Positions 18,227 through 26,407 of a DNA stretch of 64,000 bases are shown piece after piece (the first letter of the stretch is position 1; each line of letters starts with the position of its first letter). Under the pieces are notes generated by a model. That model was given only the letters and a program-made list of their open reading frames with translations, did not search any database and was not told where the DNA came from. Where the stretch lies: contig NZ_VWNF01000048.1 of the NCBI RefSeq assembly GCF_008711175.1, forward strand, positions 1-64,000, read 5' to 3'. The translations under genes were made by a program, and so were the position numbers. This DNA is from Nesterenkonia ebinurensis. GTDB lineage: Bacteria; Actinomycetota; Actinomycetes; Actinomycetales; Micrococcaceae.

Positions 18227-19330
18227 ATGGGAAATACACCAACGACGCCGCCCCACCCCCGATTTCTGCCCACTGAGGGAGCCGCGACATCCGGGACCCC
18301 TGAAAGTGCGGACCCCCTTTTGCGGGCCATGTCGGGCAGGGTAGGGTATCCGCACCGGGAGCCTGAGCAGCTCACTGTGCCGGTGAGTTTTCAGCTGCAC
18401 GGACAGCAGGTGGGCACCGAGGCGGCCGTATGGGTATATGAGCCCTCCGCGGCGTCGTTTCGCTCACGGCCTTCAATCGCCTCGGAAGACTCGCGGCCAT
18501 CTCCAGTCTCCTCACGGCACAATCGGGCGTCGTCGTTGTCTGCTCCCCGCATTCTGATGGTCCACGGGTTCCGGGGGGATCACCACGGGATGCAGCTGAT
18601 CGCTGATGCGCTGCCGGAGTTCGCAGTCTGGGTCCCGGACCTGCCCGGCTTCGGGATCACCGCCCCGCTGCATACCCCCGCCGGGGAGCGGGTGGAGCAC
18701 ACAGTGGAGGTCTATGCCGAGTTCGTGGAGGCGCTGGCCGGACAGCTGGGGCTGGGCGAGGGGGACACTCTGCTGGGTCACTCCTTCGGCACCATCGTCT
18801 GCGCGGCCCACCTGGCGCAGCATGGGCGGGGGTGGTCCCGCCTGGTGCTGAGCGCACCGATCAGCGATAGCGTGTTCCGCGGCCGGCTGCTGCCCGGCGC
18901 GGCCGTGGTGGAGGCCTACTACCGGCTCTGCCGGCTGCTCCCGGAGTCTGCGGCCGATGCTGTGCTGCGCTCCGCCGCTGTGCTTCAGGTGATGAATCTC
19001 ACTCTGGGGGCGGGCTGGGACGCCGGGCTGCGGGCCTTTGTGGAGGATCAGCACCGGCGGTTCTTTGGGCGCTATTCGGACCGGCAGACGCTGTTGGAGG
19101 CCTACCACGCCTCGAGCAGGCATACTGTGGCCGACTACGCAGGGCAGCTCCGACTGCCAGTGCTGCTGGTTCCCGGGGCTAAGGACAATATGAGCACTCC
19201 CCCGGGTCTGCGAGCACTGCGGGGCACGCTGCCTGATGGGCGACTTGAGGTGATCCGCGGCTCCGGTCATCTGATCCACTACGAGAAGCCAGCTCAGCTG
19301 GCCCGAGCGGTACGCCGGTTCCTCAGCTAA
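18227..19330 (+). CDS. Alpha/beta hydrolase
   Basis: 367 aa. The oxyanion motif VHGFRGDHHG is at about 108-117, the nucleophile elbow GHSFG at about 184-188, and a C-terminal SGHLIHYEKP probably supplies the catalytic His. The first 95 residues are low-complexity and poorly conserved-looking, including a TPTTPPHP stretch encoded by a copy of the dispersed motif, so a later start is possible. A TACCCT box at 18214-18219 ends 7 nt before the ATG, suggesting a leaderless transcript. The substrate is unknown. Confidence 0.85.
   Translation: MGNTPTTPPHPRFLPTEGAATSGTPESADPLLRAMSGRVGYPHREPEQLTVPVSFQLHGQQVGTEAAVWVYEPSAASFRSRPSIASEDSRPSPVSSRHNRASSLSAPRILMVHGFRGDHHGMQLIADALPEFAVWVPDLPGFGITAPLHTPAGERVEHTVEVYAEFVEALAGQLGLGEGDTLLGHSFGTIVCAAHLAQHGRGWSRLVLSAPISDSVFRGRLLPGAAVVEAYYRLCRLLPESAADAVLRSAAVLQVMNLTLGAGWDAGLRAFVEDQHRRFFGRYSDRQTLLEAYHASSRHTVADYAGQLRLPVLLVPGAKDNMSTPPGLRALRGTLPDGRLEVIRGSGHLIHYEKPAQLARAVRRFLS
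18242..18254 (+). repeat. Copy of the dispersed ACGACGCCGCCCC motif
   Basis: An exact 13-base copy starting 13 nt after the A of the alpha/beta hydrolase ATG, sense strand, read as Thr-Thr-Pro-Pro. Confidence 0.5.
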
Positions 19331-19351
19331 GTCCGGTCAGCTAAGTCCGGT
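19324..19351 (+). repeat. 14-bp tandem duplication across the hydrolase stop codon
   Basis: CAGCTAAGTCCGGT occurs twice in tandem (19324-19337, 19338-19351), the first copy containing the TAA stop. It looks like a small slippage duplication. The rest of 19352-19490 holds only a short open frame ending at the TAA around 19448-19450, with no recognisable product. Confidence 0.8.
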
Positions 19352-19490
19352 GACCGGTCCGCGCGGGTTCCCTCATCGTCGACGACGCTGGAGATGTCGC
19401 GCCGAGCCGCGCTGGTGGGACTGCACAACATGGTCATGGGGCTGATGTAACTTGGGCTCAGCCCGCGGCCTCTGGTGCGTAGCAGAAAGC

Positions 19491-20096
19491 TCAGAGCAGC
19501 CCAGCGGCACGAAAGGCACGGTCGTAGATATCGCGGATAACACGCTCTTTGCGGGCGTTGTACTGCATCACATGCTCGCCGGCGTCGTTGGCGGCCTCGG
19601 CAGAGGAGAGCTTGGCCTGCTCATAGAGTGCACGATCGTCCGGATGCTCGATCAGCCAGTCGCGGAACATCCGCTGCCGCACCGGTTCGGCAGCGTCGGG
19701 ACCGTAGACGTGCAGGTTCGACCGCGGCTCGGTGTGCACCAACGCCCTGTGCTCGTACCACCATGGTTCACGGATGACCAGGTCGAATCCTGCAGCCTCC
19801 AAGTCAGGGACCCAGGCGTCCTCCTCCGCGGGGTCGGCGACGATCAGCGTGAGGTCTATGACCGGTTTCGCCGCCAGCCCTGGCACCGCCGTCGACCCGA
19901 CATGGTCGAGGGCAAGCACGCGACGGCCGAGTGAAGCCCGCACACGCTGCTGAAGCACCTGGTACGCCTCTGGCCAGCGGGAATCGTACCGCACCACCTC
20001 AACCCCAGGCCTCGGCTCCTTGCCGGGGAGGAATGGCGACTGTCCGTGCGGCGGTTCAGCGGGTTTGTGCTCGACGATCTCATGTGCAGTGGGCAT
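19491..20096 (-). CDS. GrpB family protein (UPF0157 nucleotidyltransferase fold)
   Basis: 201 aa from the ATG at 20096; the frame is open 16 codons further upstream without support. The GrpB signature is seen as VEVVRYDSRWPEAYQ, DHVGSTAVPGLAAKPVIDL (the GS-x10-D nucleotidyltransferase-like motif), and NLHVYG...RDWLIEHPDDRALYEQAK at the C-terminus. The function of the family is not settled; in some actinobacteria it is fused to dephospho-CoA kinase. It sits downstream of priA on the same strand, with 51 bp between the priA stop and its start. Confidence 0.88.
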   Translation of the reverse strand: MPTAHEIVEHKPAEPPHGQSPFLPGKEPRPGVEVVRYDSRWPEAYQVLQQRVRASLGRRVLALDHVGSTAVPGLAAKPVIDLTLIVADPAEEDAWVPDLEAAGFDLVIREPWWYEHRALVHTEPRSNLHVYGPDAAEPVRQRMFRDWLIEHPDDRALYEQAKLSSAEAANDAGEHVMQYNARKERVIRDIYDRAFRAAGLL

Positions 20097-20147
20097 CCGT
20101 ACCAGTATGCCCACCTCGGCCGACGACGACCAGTTCGGGACCACGGC

Positions 20148-22127
20148 TCAGACCTGGAGAGCGGTGGTGTCGTCGACAGCGATGCGCAGGGCGCGGCCTG
20201 AGCCGGAGTGCTGGGCCGATCCGCTGCGGCGGACTCGGGAGACTTCGGCGATCAGCTCTGCGGCCTGGGCAAAGCCGAAGAAGAGCAGCCAGCGCTGGGC
20301 ATCCTGTTCAGCCGGGGCCGGGCCCACCCAGTCCAGTCCTGCTGGCAGGCGGATCTGGCGCAGCAGCGGCTCAGCCTCTGCGGGATGACCGGTGATGCTC
20401 AGCATCCGTACGGCCGGCGGGAGATTCAGCTCCAGGCGTCGGTAGAGCTCGCGGCGGGCGTAGCCGGCAGGGTCCCAGCGGACCAGGGCGCCGGTGAGCT
20501 CCGGGTCCTCTGCAGTGACTACCACTGCCCCCTGCTCACCGCGAGGGCGCACCAGTGATGCCGCCCGGAACCAGCGGGCCAGCACCCGTCGTGGCACATC
20601 CAATCCCTCCCGTGAGAGCTGGGCGTCCCCGTCCAGCAGCAGGGCTGCGGCGTAGCCGCTCTGCGCTGCCGGCTCCACGCCGGGGGTGCTGATCACCAGG
20701 GCAGGCCTGTCCCTGACCTCGGCTACTGGATGATCGCCGGTGGAGGAGATCACCGGGATGTTCGGGAAGGCCCGGCCCAGTTCCTGGGCGGTGCGGTCTG
20801 CGCCCACTGCGCCGGCGCGGAAGGATCCGTTGCCGCATTCGGCGCAGTGGTGGCCTCTCTGGTGCAGTCCGCACCAGCGGCAGCGCAGTGTGTCAGACTG
20901 TTCGAAGTGTCCGGGCAGGGTCAGCGGGCCGTGGCATTCCGGGCATTCTTGGCGTGACCGGCAGCGTTGGCATCGCACTGCGGGGATGAACCCGGCACGG
21001 CCCACCTGGATGAGTACCGGTCCGCGCTGGAGTCCCTCACGTGCAGTGCGGTAGGCCACCTGGGGCAGCCGGGCTCGGCGGGCGTCCGGGTCACGCTCCT
21101 GCTGGTAGGAGTCGCTGGAGGCGGTCACCAGCGGAGCCGCTGAATTCCGGGTGCTGCGCTCCGAGACTCGCTCAGTCAACCATCCGCGCTCCACCAGTCG
21201 CTGCACCTCCAGGCTGCGGTGGGTGGAGATGAATTGGATTCCGGCACCGGTGGCCACGCTGCGCAGTAGGGCAACTTCCCTGGTGTGCTGATAGGGGGCG
21301 CGTGGTTCCTGGTGGCTGGGGTCGTCGTCGTCCACCACGATGATCCGGCTCAGTCCGGCCACTGGGGCGAAGACGGCTGACCGGGTCCCTACGGCCACCT
21401 GGACTTGGCCGAAGCGCAGCCGCAGATAGTTCCGGTAGCGGGGTGTGGGACCCATGCTCGCGCTCAGCGCGGCCACAGCCTCGGCGCCGAGCTCTGCTTC
21501 AAGCAGCGGGAGGATCTGGTCCACATCGCGCTGGTCCGGCAGCACTACCACGGCTCCTCCTCCGGCCTGCCAAGTCTCCTGCACGGCGGAGACCACCAGC
21601 TGCGGCCAGCCTTGAGGCCCGTAGGACTTCAAAGCCAGCATTGCCTCCCGAGGGCCAGAGCGTTCGGGCTTCGAGGCAGTGGCGGGGGCGCTGTGGCCGG
21701 CGAACTCCTTCTCCACTCTGGCCACCCGCTGGGGTACGGCCGCGCGGATCACATCAGCGGTGACTCCGGCATAACGCTCGGCCACCCGGCTGCAGAGGTC
21801 CAGCGCTTCAGGGGCCAGCAGCGGCAGCGGGGTGACCACTTTGCGGATCAGGGCCAGCCGGTGCGCCTCGGTGGTGGCGCTGCGCTGCAGCACCCAGCCG
21901 GTCATCTCCCGGCCGGAGAACAGCACTTTGACTCTGGCTCCAGCCATGACCTGTTCATCCAGGTCCGCCGGCACCGCATAGTCGAAGGGCCGGTCCAGAT
22001 GCGCCACGCCGGACTCCAGGAGCACTGTGGCAATAGGGTCAGCTCCGGCAGATCCGACCGGAAGGGCTGCGGATGAAGGGGCCGGGGAGTCCAGCAGAGC
22101 AGGCTGCTCCGCATCATGCTGGCTCAT
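20148..22127 (-). CDS. priA: Primosomal protein N' (PriA), actinobacterial helicase-less type
   Basis: 659 aa from the ATG at 22127, which has a strong AAGGAGGTGG site 8 nt upstream; the extra 29 codons upstream are unlikely to be used. The DNA-binding N-terminus and the zinc region (CQRCRSRQECPECHG, CRWCG, CAECG) are present. The Walker A GxTGSGKT is absent (WPQLVVSAVQETW occupies that region) and the DEEH box reads DDDD. This is the known actinobacterial form, expected to act in replication restart without helicase activity. Confidence 0.9.
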   Translation of the reverse strand: MSQHDAEQPALLDSPAPSSAALPVGSAGADPIATVLLESGVAHLDRPFDYAVPADLDEQVMAGARVKVLFSGREMTGWVLQRSATTEAHRLALIRKVVTPLPLLAPEALDLCSRVAERYAGVTADVIRAAVPQRVARVEKEFAGHSAPATASKPERSGPREAMLALKSYGPQGWPQLVVSAVQETWQAGGGAVVVLPDQRDVDQILPLLEAELGAEAVAALSASMGPTPRYRNYLRLRFGQVQVAVGTRSAVFAPVAGLSRIIVVDDDDPSHQEPRAPYQHTREVALLRSVATGAGIQFISTHRSLEVQRLVERGWLTERVSERSTRNSAAPLVTASSDSYQQERDPDARRARLPQVAYRTAREGLQRGPVLIQVGRAGFIPAVRCQRCRSRQECPECHGPLTLPGHFEQSDTLRCRWCGLHQRGHHCAECGNGSFRAGAVGADRTAQELGRAFPNIPVISSTGDHPVAEVRDRPALVISTPGVEPAAQSGYAAALLLDGDAQLSREGLDVPRRVLARWFRAASLVRPRGEQGAVVVTAEDPELTGALVRWDPAGYARRELYRRLELNLPPAVRMLSITGHPAEAEPLLRQIRLPAGLDWVGPAPAEQDAQRWLLFFGFAQAAELIAEVSRVRRSGSAQHSGSGRALRIAVDDTTALQV

Positions 22128-22273
22128 GCGCCGACCACCTCCTTCATCAGCTGTGATCGTATCCCGCCGCCGGGACTTCCCAACAGTTCGCCGAACCCCA
22201 CCGTTGACCGCCATTGACAGAGAACACGAATCATGAGTCGAGTTGACTAAACAAATTCATAGCAGGGCAGAGG

Positions 22274-22573
22274 TTGGGTGGAGAACCCATCAGTATGCAT
22301 CAGGCCAAGACCCACCTGTCACAGCTGGCTTATGGTGCGCACAGCGGCGAGGAGATCGTCTTGTCCAAGGCTGGCAAGCCTTGGGCTTGGCTGGTGCCGC
22401 GCAGCGCCAGTGAAACCGGTGAGCCCAGCGGCATAGCAGTACCCGCTCAGCAGACATCCCTCAATCCTGCCGCGGCTGTTCAGTGGAGGTGGCGGTCACT
22501 AAGCAGCATGGAGTCCTTGAGAAGCTCATTGCCGGTTACGTGCACATCCCAGTCAGTACGGTTGAACTCCTGA
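22274..22573 (+). pseudogene. Phd/YefM-type antitoxin remnant
   Basis: Residues 4-40 (PISMHQAKTHLSQL, GEEIVLSKAGKPWAWLVP) match the N-terminal DNA-binding part of Phd/YefM antitoxins. After about residue 45 the sequence no longer resembles the family and runs into the 3' end of a decayed gene on the opposite strand. The only start is a TTG at 22274. No VapC or Doc toxin is detectable nearby. It is probably an inactive leftover, though a short DNA-binding peptide could still be made. Confidence 0.6.
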
Positions 22574-22860
22574 TTGGCCAGCAGGAGATGCAGTTCCTCC
22601 TCGACAGCCTTGCCATAGGCATCCACCCGCCGAGCATGTCCCACGATCCGGTAGCCCAGAGTCGAGGAGACCCTCCGTGAGGGCTTGTTCCAGGCGATTG
22701 AGTTCGGCGTCGAAGTGGTCGAAGGCCCGCAGAAGCACCGCTGCCCACATCTCCTTACCCAGGTCCTGGCCCTGATGGTCGCGGCGCATAACGCGAAAGG
22801 GGGCCACACGCTCTCCAACGACAGTGAGGGGGCGTCTTTGGAAACCTTGAACTCTGTGAT
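22480..22860 (-). pseudogene. GNAT acetyltransferase remnant, frameshifted
   Basis: One frame (to about 22680) contains a GNAT motif A, RDHQGQDLGKEMWAAVLL. The following part, LGYRIVGHARRVDAYGK, typical of the GNAT C-terminus, is in a different frame and ends at 22480. A frameshift near 22670-22690 separates them. The 5' part is also missing or merged with another fragment. It is certainly broken; the family call is good. Confidence 0.65.
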
Positions 22861-22889
22861 GTAGCGAACCTTGCTGGGGTCTTGAGAGG

Positions 22890-23033
22890 TGAAAGGGAGA
22901 TGATCACCATGACACTGCCTACTATGAGGCTGCTCGAAGCCGAACTGCCACCAAGGAAAGCCGCAGTGACCATAGGGTAGTTGGATTGCAAGAAATCTCT
23001 AGCGTGTGCTTGAAAGTCAGAAATATCGACCAC
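22890..23033 (-). pseudogene. Nucleotidyltransferase-like N-terminal fragment
   Basis: About 48 codons from a GTG at 23033 read VDISDFQAHARDFLQSN...AAFLGGSSASSS, resembling the start of small nucleotidyltransferase-fold proteins (G-G-S motif), but the frame then loses all similarity. It abuts the DUF998 gene stop and continues into the GNAT remnant, so this looks like a deletion fusion of two decayed genes. Confidence 0.45.
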
Positions 23034-23717
23034 TTAGGACTCTTTTGCCGTCCTGTCACCGTCAGGGTGTGGGACTGTTCGATATGCATACAGTGATGCG
23101 CCGGCGAGCCACACGAATCCCATGACCACTGCGATCCATAGCAGAAGGACGCCGGCTGGCATCGTGCTCAGCGTTGCCCCACCAACGAATCCTAGTGTCA
23201 CGACGAGACCGGCGAGGATGGAGAGAAGCCTGCCGCGTCCTGACTCTCGAGACTGGCACCACGAGGAGAAGACGACGGCAGCAGCGGCCAGCATCAGGAA
23301 TCCGATGCCGCCGAAGGCTAGGTGCAGTATCCCACTGGTCGAGACTGCTGCCTCGGCTCCGGGCAGGAACCCCTCCACAGCGTCCGGGGGGAAGAGGCCA
23401 CCGCCGATGAGGCTAGCTCCGTAAGCTGCAATCAGAATCAGCAATGTACGTGCCCTTGCAGGGCCCTCGACACTGCGCCCCATTCCCCATGCAGCGAAAA
23501 TGACCATGATGCCGGCAAGAATCAGATTGATTCTCTGGATCCATCCCGTCTCGGTCAGCATGAGCAGGCTGAGAGCGTGTTGAGAAAACTCAAACTCCGG
23601 ACGAAGGAGCGCGTGAACCACCCCGACGAAGATGTAGAACGGGCCTGCGACTATCCCCCACCCCAGCATTGATCGGGTGATGGCGGCGCGCGTATTGAAT
23701 GTGGGCGATGTGGCCAT
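23034..23717 (-). CDS. DUF998-type integral membrane protein
   Basis: 227 aa with about six predicted membrane segments (for example IVAGPFYIFVGVVHALL at 22-38, LILAGIMVIFAAWGMG, ILHLAFGGIGFLMLAAAAVVF, LLSILAGLVVTLGF, GVLLLWIAVVMGFVWLAG). The pattern F-S-Q-H-A-L-S-L...W-I-Q-x-x-N and GGLFPPD fits DUF998. No function is known for the family. It is divergent from a TetR regulator, which likely represses it. Confidence 0.82.
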   Translation of the reverse strand: MATSPTFNTRAAITRSMLGWGIVAGPFYIFVGVVHALLRPEFEFSQHALSLLMLTETGWIQRINLILAGIMVIFAAWGMGRSVEGPARARTLLILIAAYGASLIGGGLFPPDAVEGFLPGAEAAVSTSGILHLAFGGIGFLMLAAAAVVFSSWCQSRESGRGRLLSILAGLVVTLGFVGGATLSTMPAGVLLLWIAVVMGFVWLAGASLYAYRTVPHPDGDRTAKES

Positions 23718-23738
23718 GGTTGTTGCTTCCTCCTGTTA

Positions 23739-23769
23739 CACTCGTAAGTGCAGAAATACACTAGTTAGT
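23739..23769. promoter_or_regulatory. Candidate TetR operator in the DUF998/TetR divergent promoter
   Basis: Two short inverted repeats lie in the 77-bp gap: CACT-CGTA-AGTG (23739-23750) and ACTA-GT-TAGT (23760-23769). TetR regulators often bind such palindromes between themselves and a divergent target. Confidence 0.4.
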
Positions 23770-23794
23770 TTCCGTAAGAATTCGCAAGGGGAGC

Positions 23795-24442
23795 ATGTCC
23801 GGGAGTTCTGATGCCGACCCAAGGATCGAACGATCTCGATCCCTGATCACCGCAGCGGCGATCAAAGAATTCTCAGTCCACGGTTACATCGGGGCCAGCC
23901 TCGATGACGTGGCGAAGCGGGCGGGTGTCTCGAAGAAGACGATCTACAACGTCTTCCGGGACAAAGAGCAGTTGTTCCGTGATGTGGCTGCAGACTCGAT
24001 TCGAACTGCCGAAACCTACGCATCCCGTACTGCCGAGACGCTTTTGAAGGTTCCTGAGGTGGAGCCTCACTTGCGGGAAGCGATAGTTGAGTTAGCGATC
24101 ACCGTGCTCACCGGCCAGGTGGTCCCGATTCGACGGCTGGTGATAGGTGAGATCCATCGTTTTCCAGAGTTAGCAGAAGAGTACTACGAGCGTGCCCCGG
24201 GGCTGGTGATGCGCACCCTTGCCCGAGTGCTTGCCCGACTGGACTCCAGCGGGGAGCTTGATGTCCCGGATGCTCATTTGGCCTCCGAGCACCTGGCTTT
24301 CTTGGTGTTGGGCCCAGGCATGGACCGTGCTCTCTTCCAGGCCCCAGAGCTGATGGATGTGAGTGTCGAGGGGGTGGAAGCCAGAGCACATGCTGCATTC
24401 GATGCGTTCCTCGCCATCTACCTCCCAAAGCGCAGTACATAA
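23795..24442 (+). CDS. TetR/AcrR family transcriptional regulator
   Basis: 215 aa. The N-terminal helix-turn-helix (residues about 12-60: RSLITAAAIKEFSVHGYIGASLDDVAKRAGVSKKTIYNVFRDKEQLF) is a clear TetR domain. The C-terminal half resembles the TetR_C group with AefR-like members (VRRLVIGE..RFPELAEEYYERAP, here IRRLVIGEIHRFPELAEEY). AGGGGAGC precedes the ATG. It is divergent from the DUF998 membrane protein, the likely target. The ligand is unknown. Confidence 0.92.
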   Translation: MSGSSDADPRIERSRSLITAAAIKEFSVHGYIGASLDDVAKRAGVSKKTIYNVFRDKEQLFRDVAADSIRTAETYASRTAETLLKVPEVEPHLREAIVELAITVLTGQVVPIRRLVIGEIHRFPELAEEYYERAPGLVMRTLARVLARLDSSGELDVPDAHLASEHLAFLVLGPGMDRALFQAPELMDVSVEGVEARAHAAFDAFLAIYLPKRST

Positions 24443-24505
24443 CCCAGCCTCAGACAGCAAAAAGTGGTCACGACTTCCTCTATAGGAAACTGGATTCCTC
24501 AGTGG

Positions 24506-24536
24506 TTGACCTTGCCCCTGGGGAAAGCATTTAACT
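24506..24536 (+). promoter_or_regulatory. MerR-type promoter upstream of the GyrI-like gene
   Basis: TTGACC (24506-24511), a 19-bp spacer, then TTAACT (24531-24536). The spacer carries a near-perfect dyad CTTGCCCC-T-GGGGAAAG (24511-24527). A stretched 19-20-bp spacer with a central dyad is the hallmark of MerR-family activated promoters, and TTGACCTTNCCCC is typical in actinobacteria. Confidence 0.6.
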
Positions 24537-24588
24537 GAGAGCAGGGGGCGAATCCATCACCGTTACTCCTCACGAAAGGATGATCACT

Positions 24589-25095
24589 ATGTCAATCGAG
24601 ATCTCGGCCCAAGAACGAAAGGCCACTGCTTATGTTGGTCTCCCTGTTAGTGCCCACTTGTCCGAGTTCGGGGCACCTGGTGGACCGAACGAGAAGATTC
24701 CACGGGTCTACCAGTGGCTCGCGGAGCACGGCGTCTCACCTTTGGGTGGACCCATGTACATCTATCGTCACCTGGACGAGCATCGTCATGACCCGGCAGA
24801 TCTGACCGTCGGAGTTCCGATTGCAGAGCCCGTCGTGCCGACCAGCGGCCTCGTGTTCGACACCCTTCCTGAGGGTACGTACATCGTTGGCCGTCATGTG
24901 GGGTCACCAGACACCATTTCAGCCTCTATCAGACAAGTGCGTGAATGGGCGGAGGTACACAGGTATCTTCTCCCAATGACTCAACGACACAAGGGAACAC
25001 TGTGGACAGGTTTCGTTGAGCATTTCCTCACCGATCCCAGCGAGGAGCCCGATCCCTCTAAATGGATAACCGAGCTTCTATTCAAAACTGCCTGA
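24589..25095 (+). CDS. GyrI-like small-molecule-binding protein
   Basis: 168 aa from the ATG at 24589 (AAAGGA 8 nt upstream); the ATG at 24580 overlaps the ribosome site. It has the GyrI-like/effector-binding fold pattern (VGLPVSAHLSEFGAP..., GVPIAEPVVPTSGLVFDTLPEGTYIVGRHVGS), the same fold that forms the drug-binding half of BmrR and TipA. Standalone versions bind or hydrolyse toxic small molecules. A MerR-type promoter lies upstream, which fits a drug-response role. No MerR gene is in the window. Confidence 0.8.
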   Translation: MSIEISAQERKATAYVGLPVSAHLSEFGAPGGPNEKIPRVYQWLAEHGVSPLGGPMYIYRHLDEHRHDPADLTVGVPIAEPVVPTSGLVFDTLPEGTYIVGRHVGSPDTISASIRQVREWAEVHRYLLPMTQRHKGTLWTGFVEHFLTDPSEEPDPSKWITELLFKTA

Positions 25096-25299
25096 GTGCC
25101 GTCGCATCTCACAGCGTTCGAAGCCGTGCAACTGTGTGCCTCCCAGCTCGGCCTCAGCCCTGTCGCCCCCCTAGAGAGGTCTACTCCGCCGAGCCTGAAG
25201 ACTCGATGCCGCGTTGCGAAGTGACCCTTCCGGTAGCTAAGAAACCCGACTAGAAGCAATCTCAGCTACCGTTGCAATTGGGTCCTCTCATCAAGCCGG

Positions 25300-25860
25300 T
25301 TAAGCTTTCGTGGGTTTCCTATGGAGATAATCTGTTTCACAATATGCAGAAAGTTCCTTGCGCATGCAAATTCTGGGCCACCTATCCAGGCCGAGGTCTG
25401 CTTCCTTACGACGGATTGCGGCCAGGCCAGGGGTGACATTCTCTACCCTGAGCTCCACGAACCCCAGACGCCTGTAGTACGGCGCGTTCCATGGAACTTC
25501 AACGAACGTTGTCAATGTCAGCCCATCGTAGGAGTTCGCAACTGCGCACTCGGCAGCTTTCTCGATGAGTCGGCCACCAAGCCCTCTCCGCGAAAAATCT
25601 GTGTGTACTGACACCTGCTCAATATGCAGTGCTCCGTCCACAGGCTCGGCTAAGAGATAGGCAACTGGTACATCGAACTCATTGGGCGCAACCAGCGCCC
25701 AGCCTGCCCTTCTGTACCTGTCGAGTTCCTCAATGCTCGGAGGAGCGTCGTCTGCAACCTCTGACATGCCCACAGAGTGAAAAACCTGACCTGCAACTCG
25801 TTCAATCTCCTGGAGCTCGGGCAGATCATCGACCACGGCCGTACGAACGGGAATCACCAA
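25300..25860 (-). CDS. GNAT family N-acetyltransferase
   Basis: 186 aa. The acetyl-CoA-binding motif A is SRRGLGGRLIEKAAE (about residues 89-103), preceded by the IEQVSVH strand and followed by PYYRRLGFVE, the standard GNAT core. The substrate is unknown. It is a single gene in a sparse region; the 200 bp between it and the GyrI-like gene holds nothing recognised. G+C looks somewhat lower than in neighbouring core genes, consistent with an accessory origin. Confidence 0.9.
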   Translation of the reverse strand: MVIPVRTAVVDDLPELQEIERVAGQVFHSVGMSEVADDAPPSIEELDRYRRAGWALVAPNEFDVPVAYLLAEPVDGALHIEQVSVHTDFSRRGLGGRLIEKAAECAVANSYDGLTLTTFVEVPWNAPYYRRLGFVELRVENVTPGLAAIRRKEADLGLDRWPRICMRKELSAYCETDYLHRKPTKA

Positions 25861-26234
25861 TCGTCCTCCACATCAGTTATGAAAATTCAGAGGGCAGGGC
25901 CGACACAGAACAACTCCTTCAACTTCACCAGCCAAGAGCTATTCAAGCCTTGCTAAGGAGCAAGTGCGGGCATGCCAAAGAGAGACGAGGCCCTGACACC
26001 GCACACATTGTACAATCTAATGGTTGTATTTTTTGATACCCAACCACGCTGTCCCAAGCCATCATGTCTTCCTCCGAACGCGCATGTAGACCTTGGCGGT
26101 TCACGGTATCGTTCAGTCCTCTACTAGTAAGTGGTACGGGAACTTCACCACTGAGCATCACAACCCTTTCGACAGGATACTGACAGCGCAGAGTCAGGGC
26201 GAAAAACTTCCCCTGATCACAAAGGATCTTGCTT
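25861..26234. other. Gene-free stretch, lower G+C
   Basis: No credible coding frame is seen. It contains a small hairpin CTTGCT-AAGG-AGCAAG (25949-25964), an ATTGTACAAT palindrome at about 26008-26017, the terminator-like structure listed separately, and a TACTAGTA palindrome near 26121. The base composition is visibly poorer in G+C than the flanking genes. Confidence 0.5.
26011..26034 (+). terminator. Intrinsic terminator-like hairpin with T-tract
   Basis: TACAATC-TAAT-GGTTGTA (26011-26028) followed by TTTTTT. This is the only hairpin-plus-T-run noted in the window and lies within the low-G+C gap, suggesting it came with foreign DNA. There is no intact plus-strand gene just upstream. Confidence 0.5.
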
Positions 26235-26402
26235 TCACAGAGTTCGGCACTGCCACACTGCGATGAGGGCCATAGACGGCCCGAAGCCGCCCTCGGTGTT
26301 CAGAACCTGGCCGACCATCCGGCGGCCCTCGTCGGAGACCAGCCAGGCAATAAGCCGCACCGAATCGTCCGGCTGTTCCTCCCGATCAGAGCCGTCCGTC
26401 GG
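26235..26402 (-). pseudogene. SDR oxidoreductase C-terminal remnant
   Basis: Read on the minus strand, the frame gives DSVRLIAWLVSDEGRRMVGQ, then VLNTEGGF, the conserved C-terminal end of classical short-chain dehydrogenases, followed by extra codons to a TGA at 26235-26237. The upstream frame closes at 26403-26405, just after metK. No Rossmann or YxxxK part remains. It is a decayed fragment. Confidence 0.65.
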
Positions 26403-26407
26403 TCAGC

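Noticed and set aside
19371-19450. Short frame ending ALVGLHNMVMGLM before the GrpB-like gene
   Set aside because: Too short, no ribosome site and no family resemblance; possibly a relic but unsupported.
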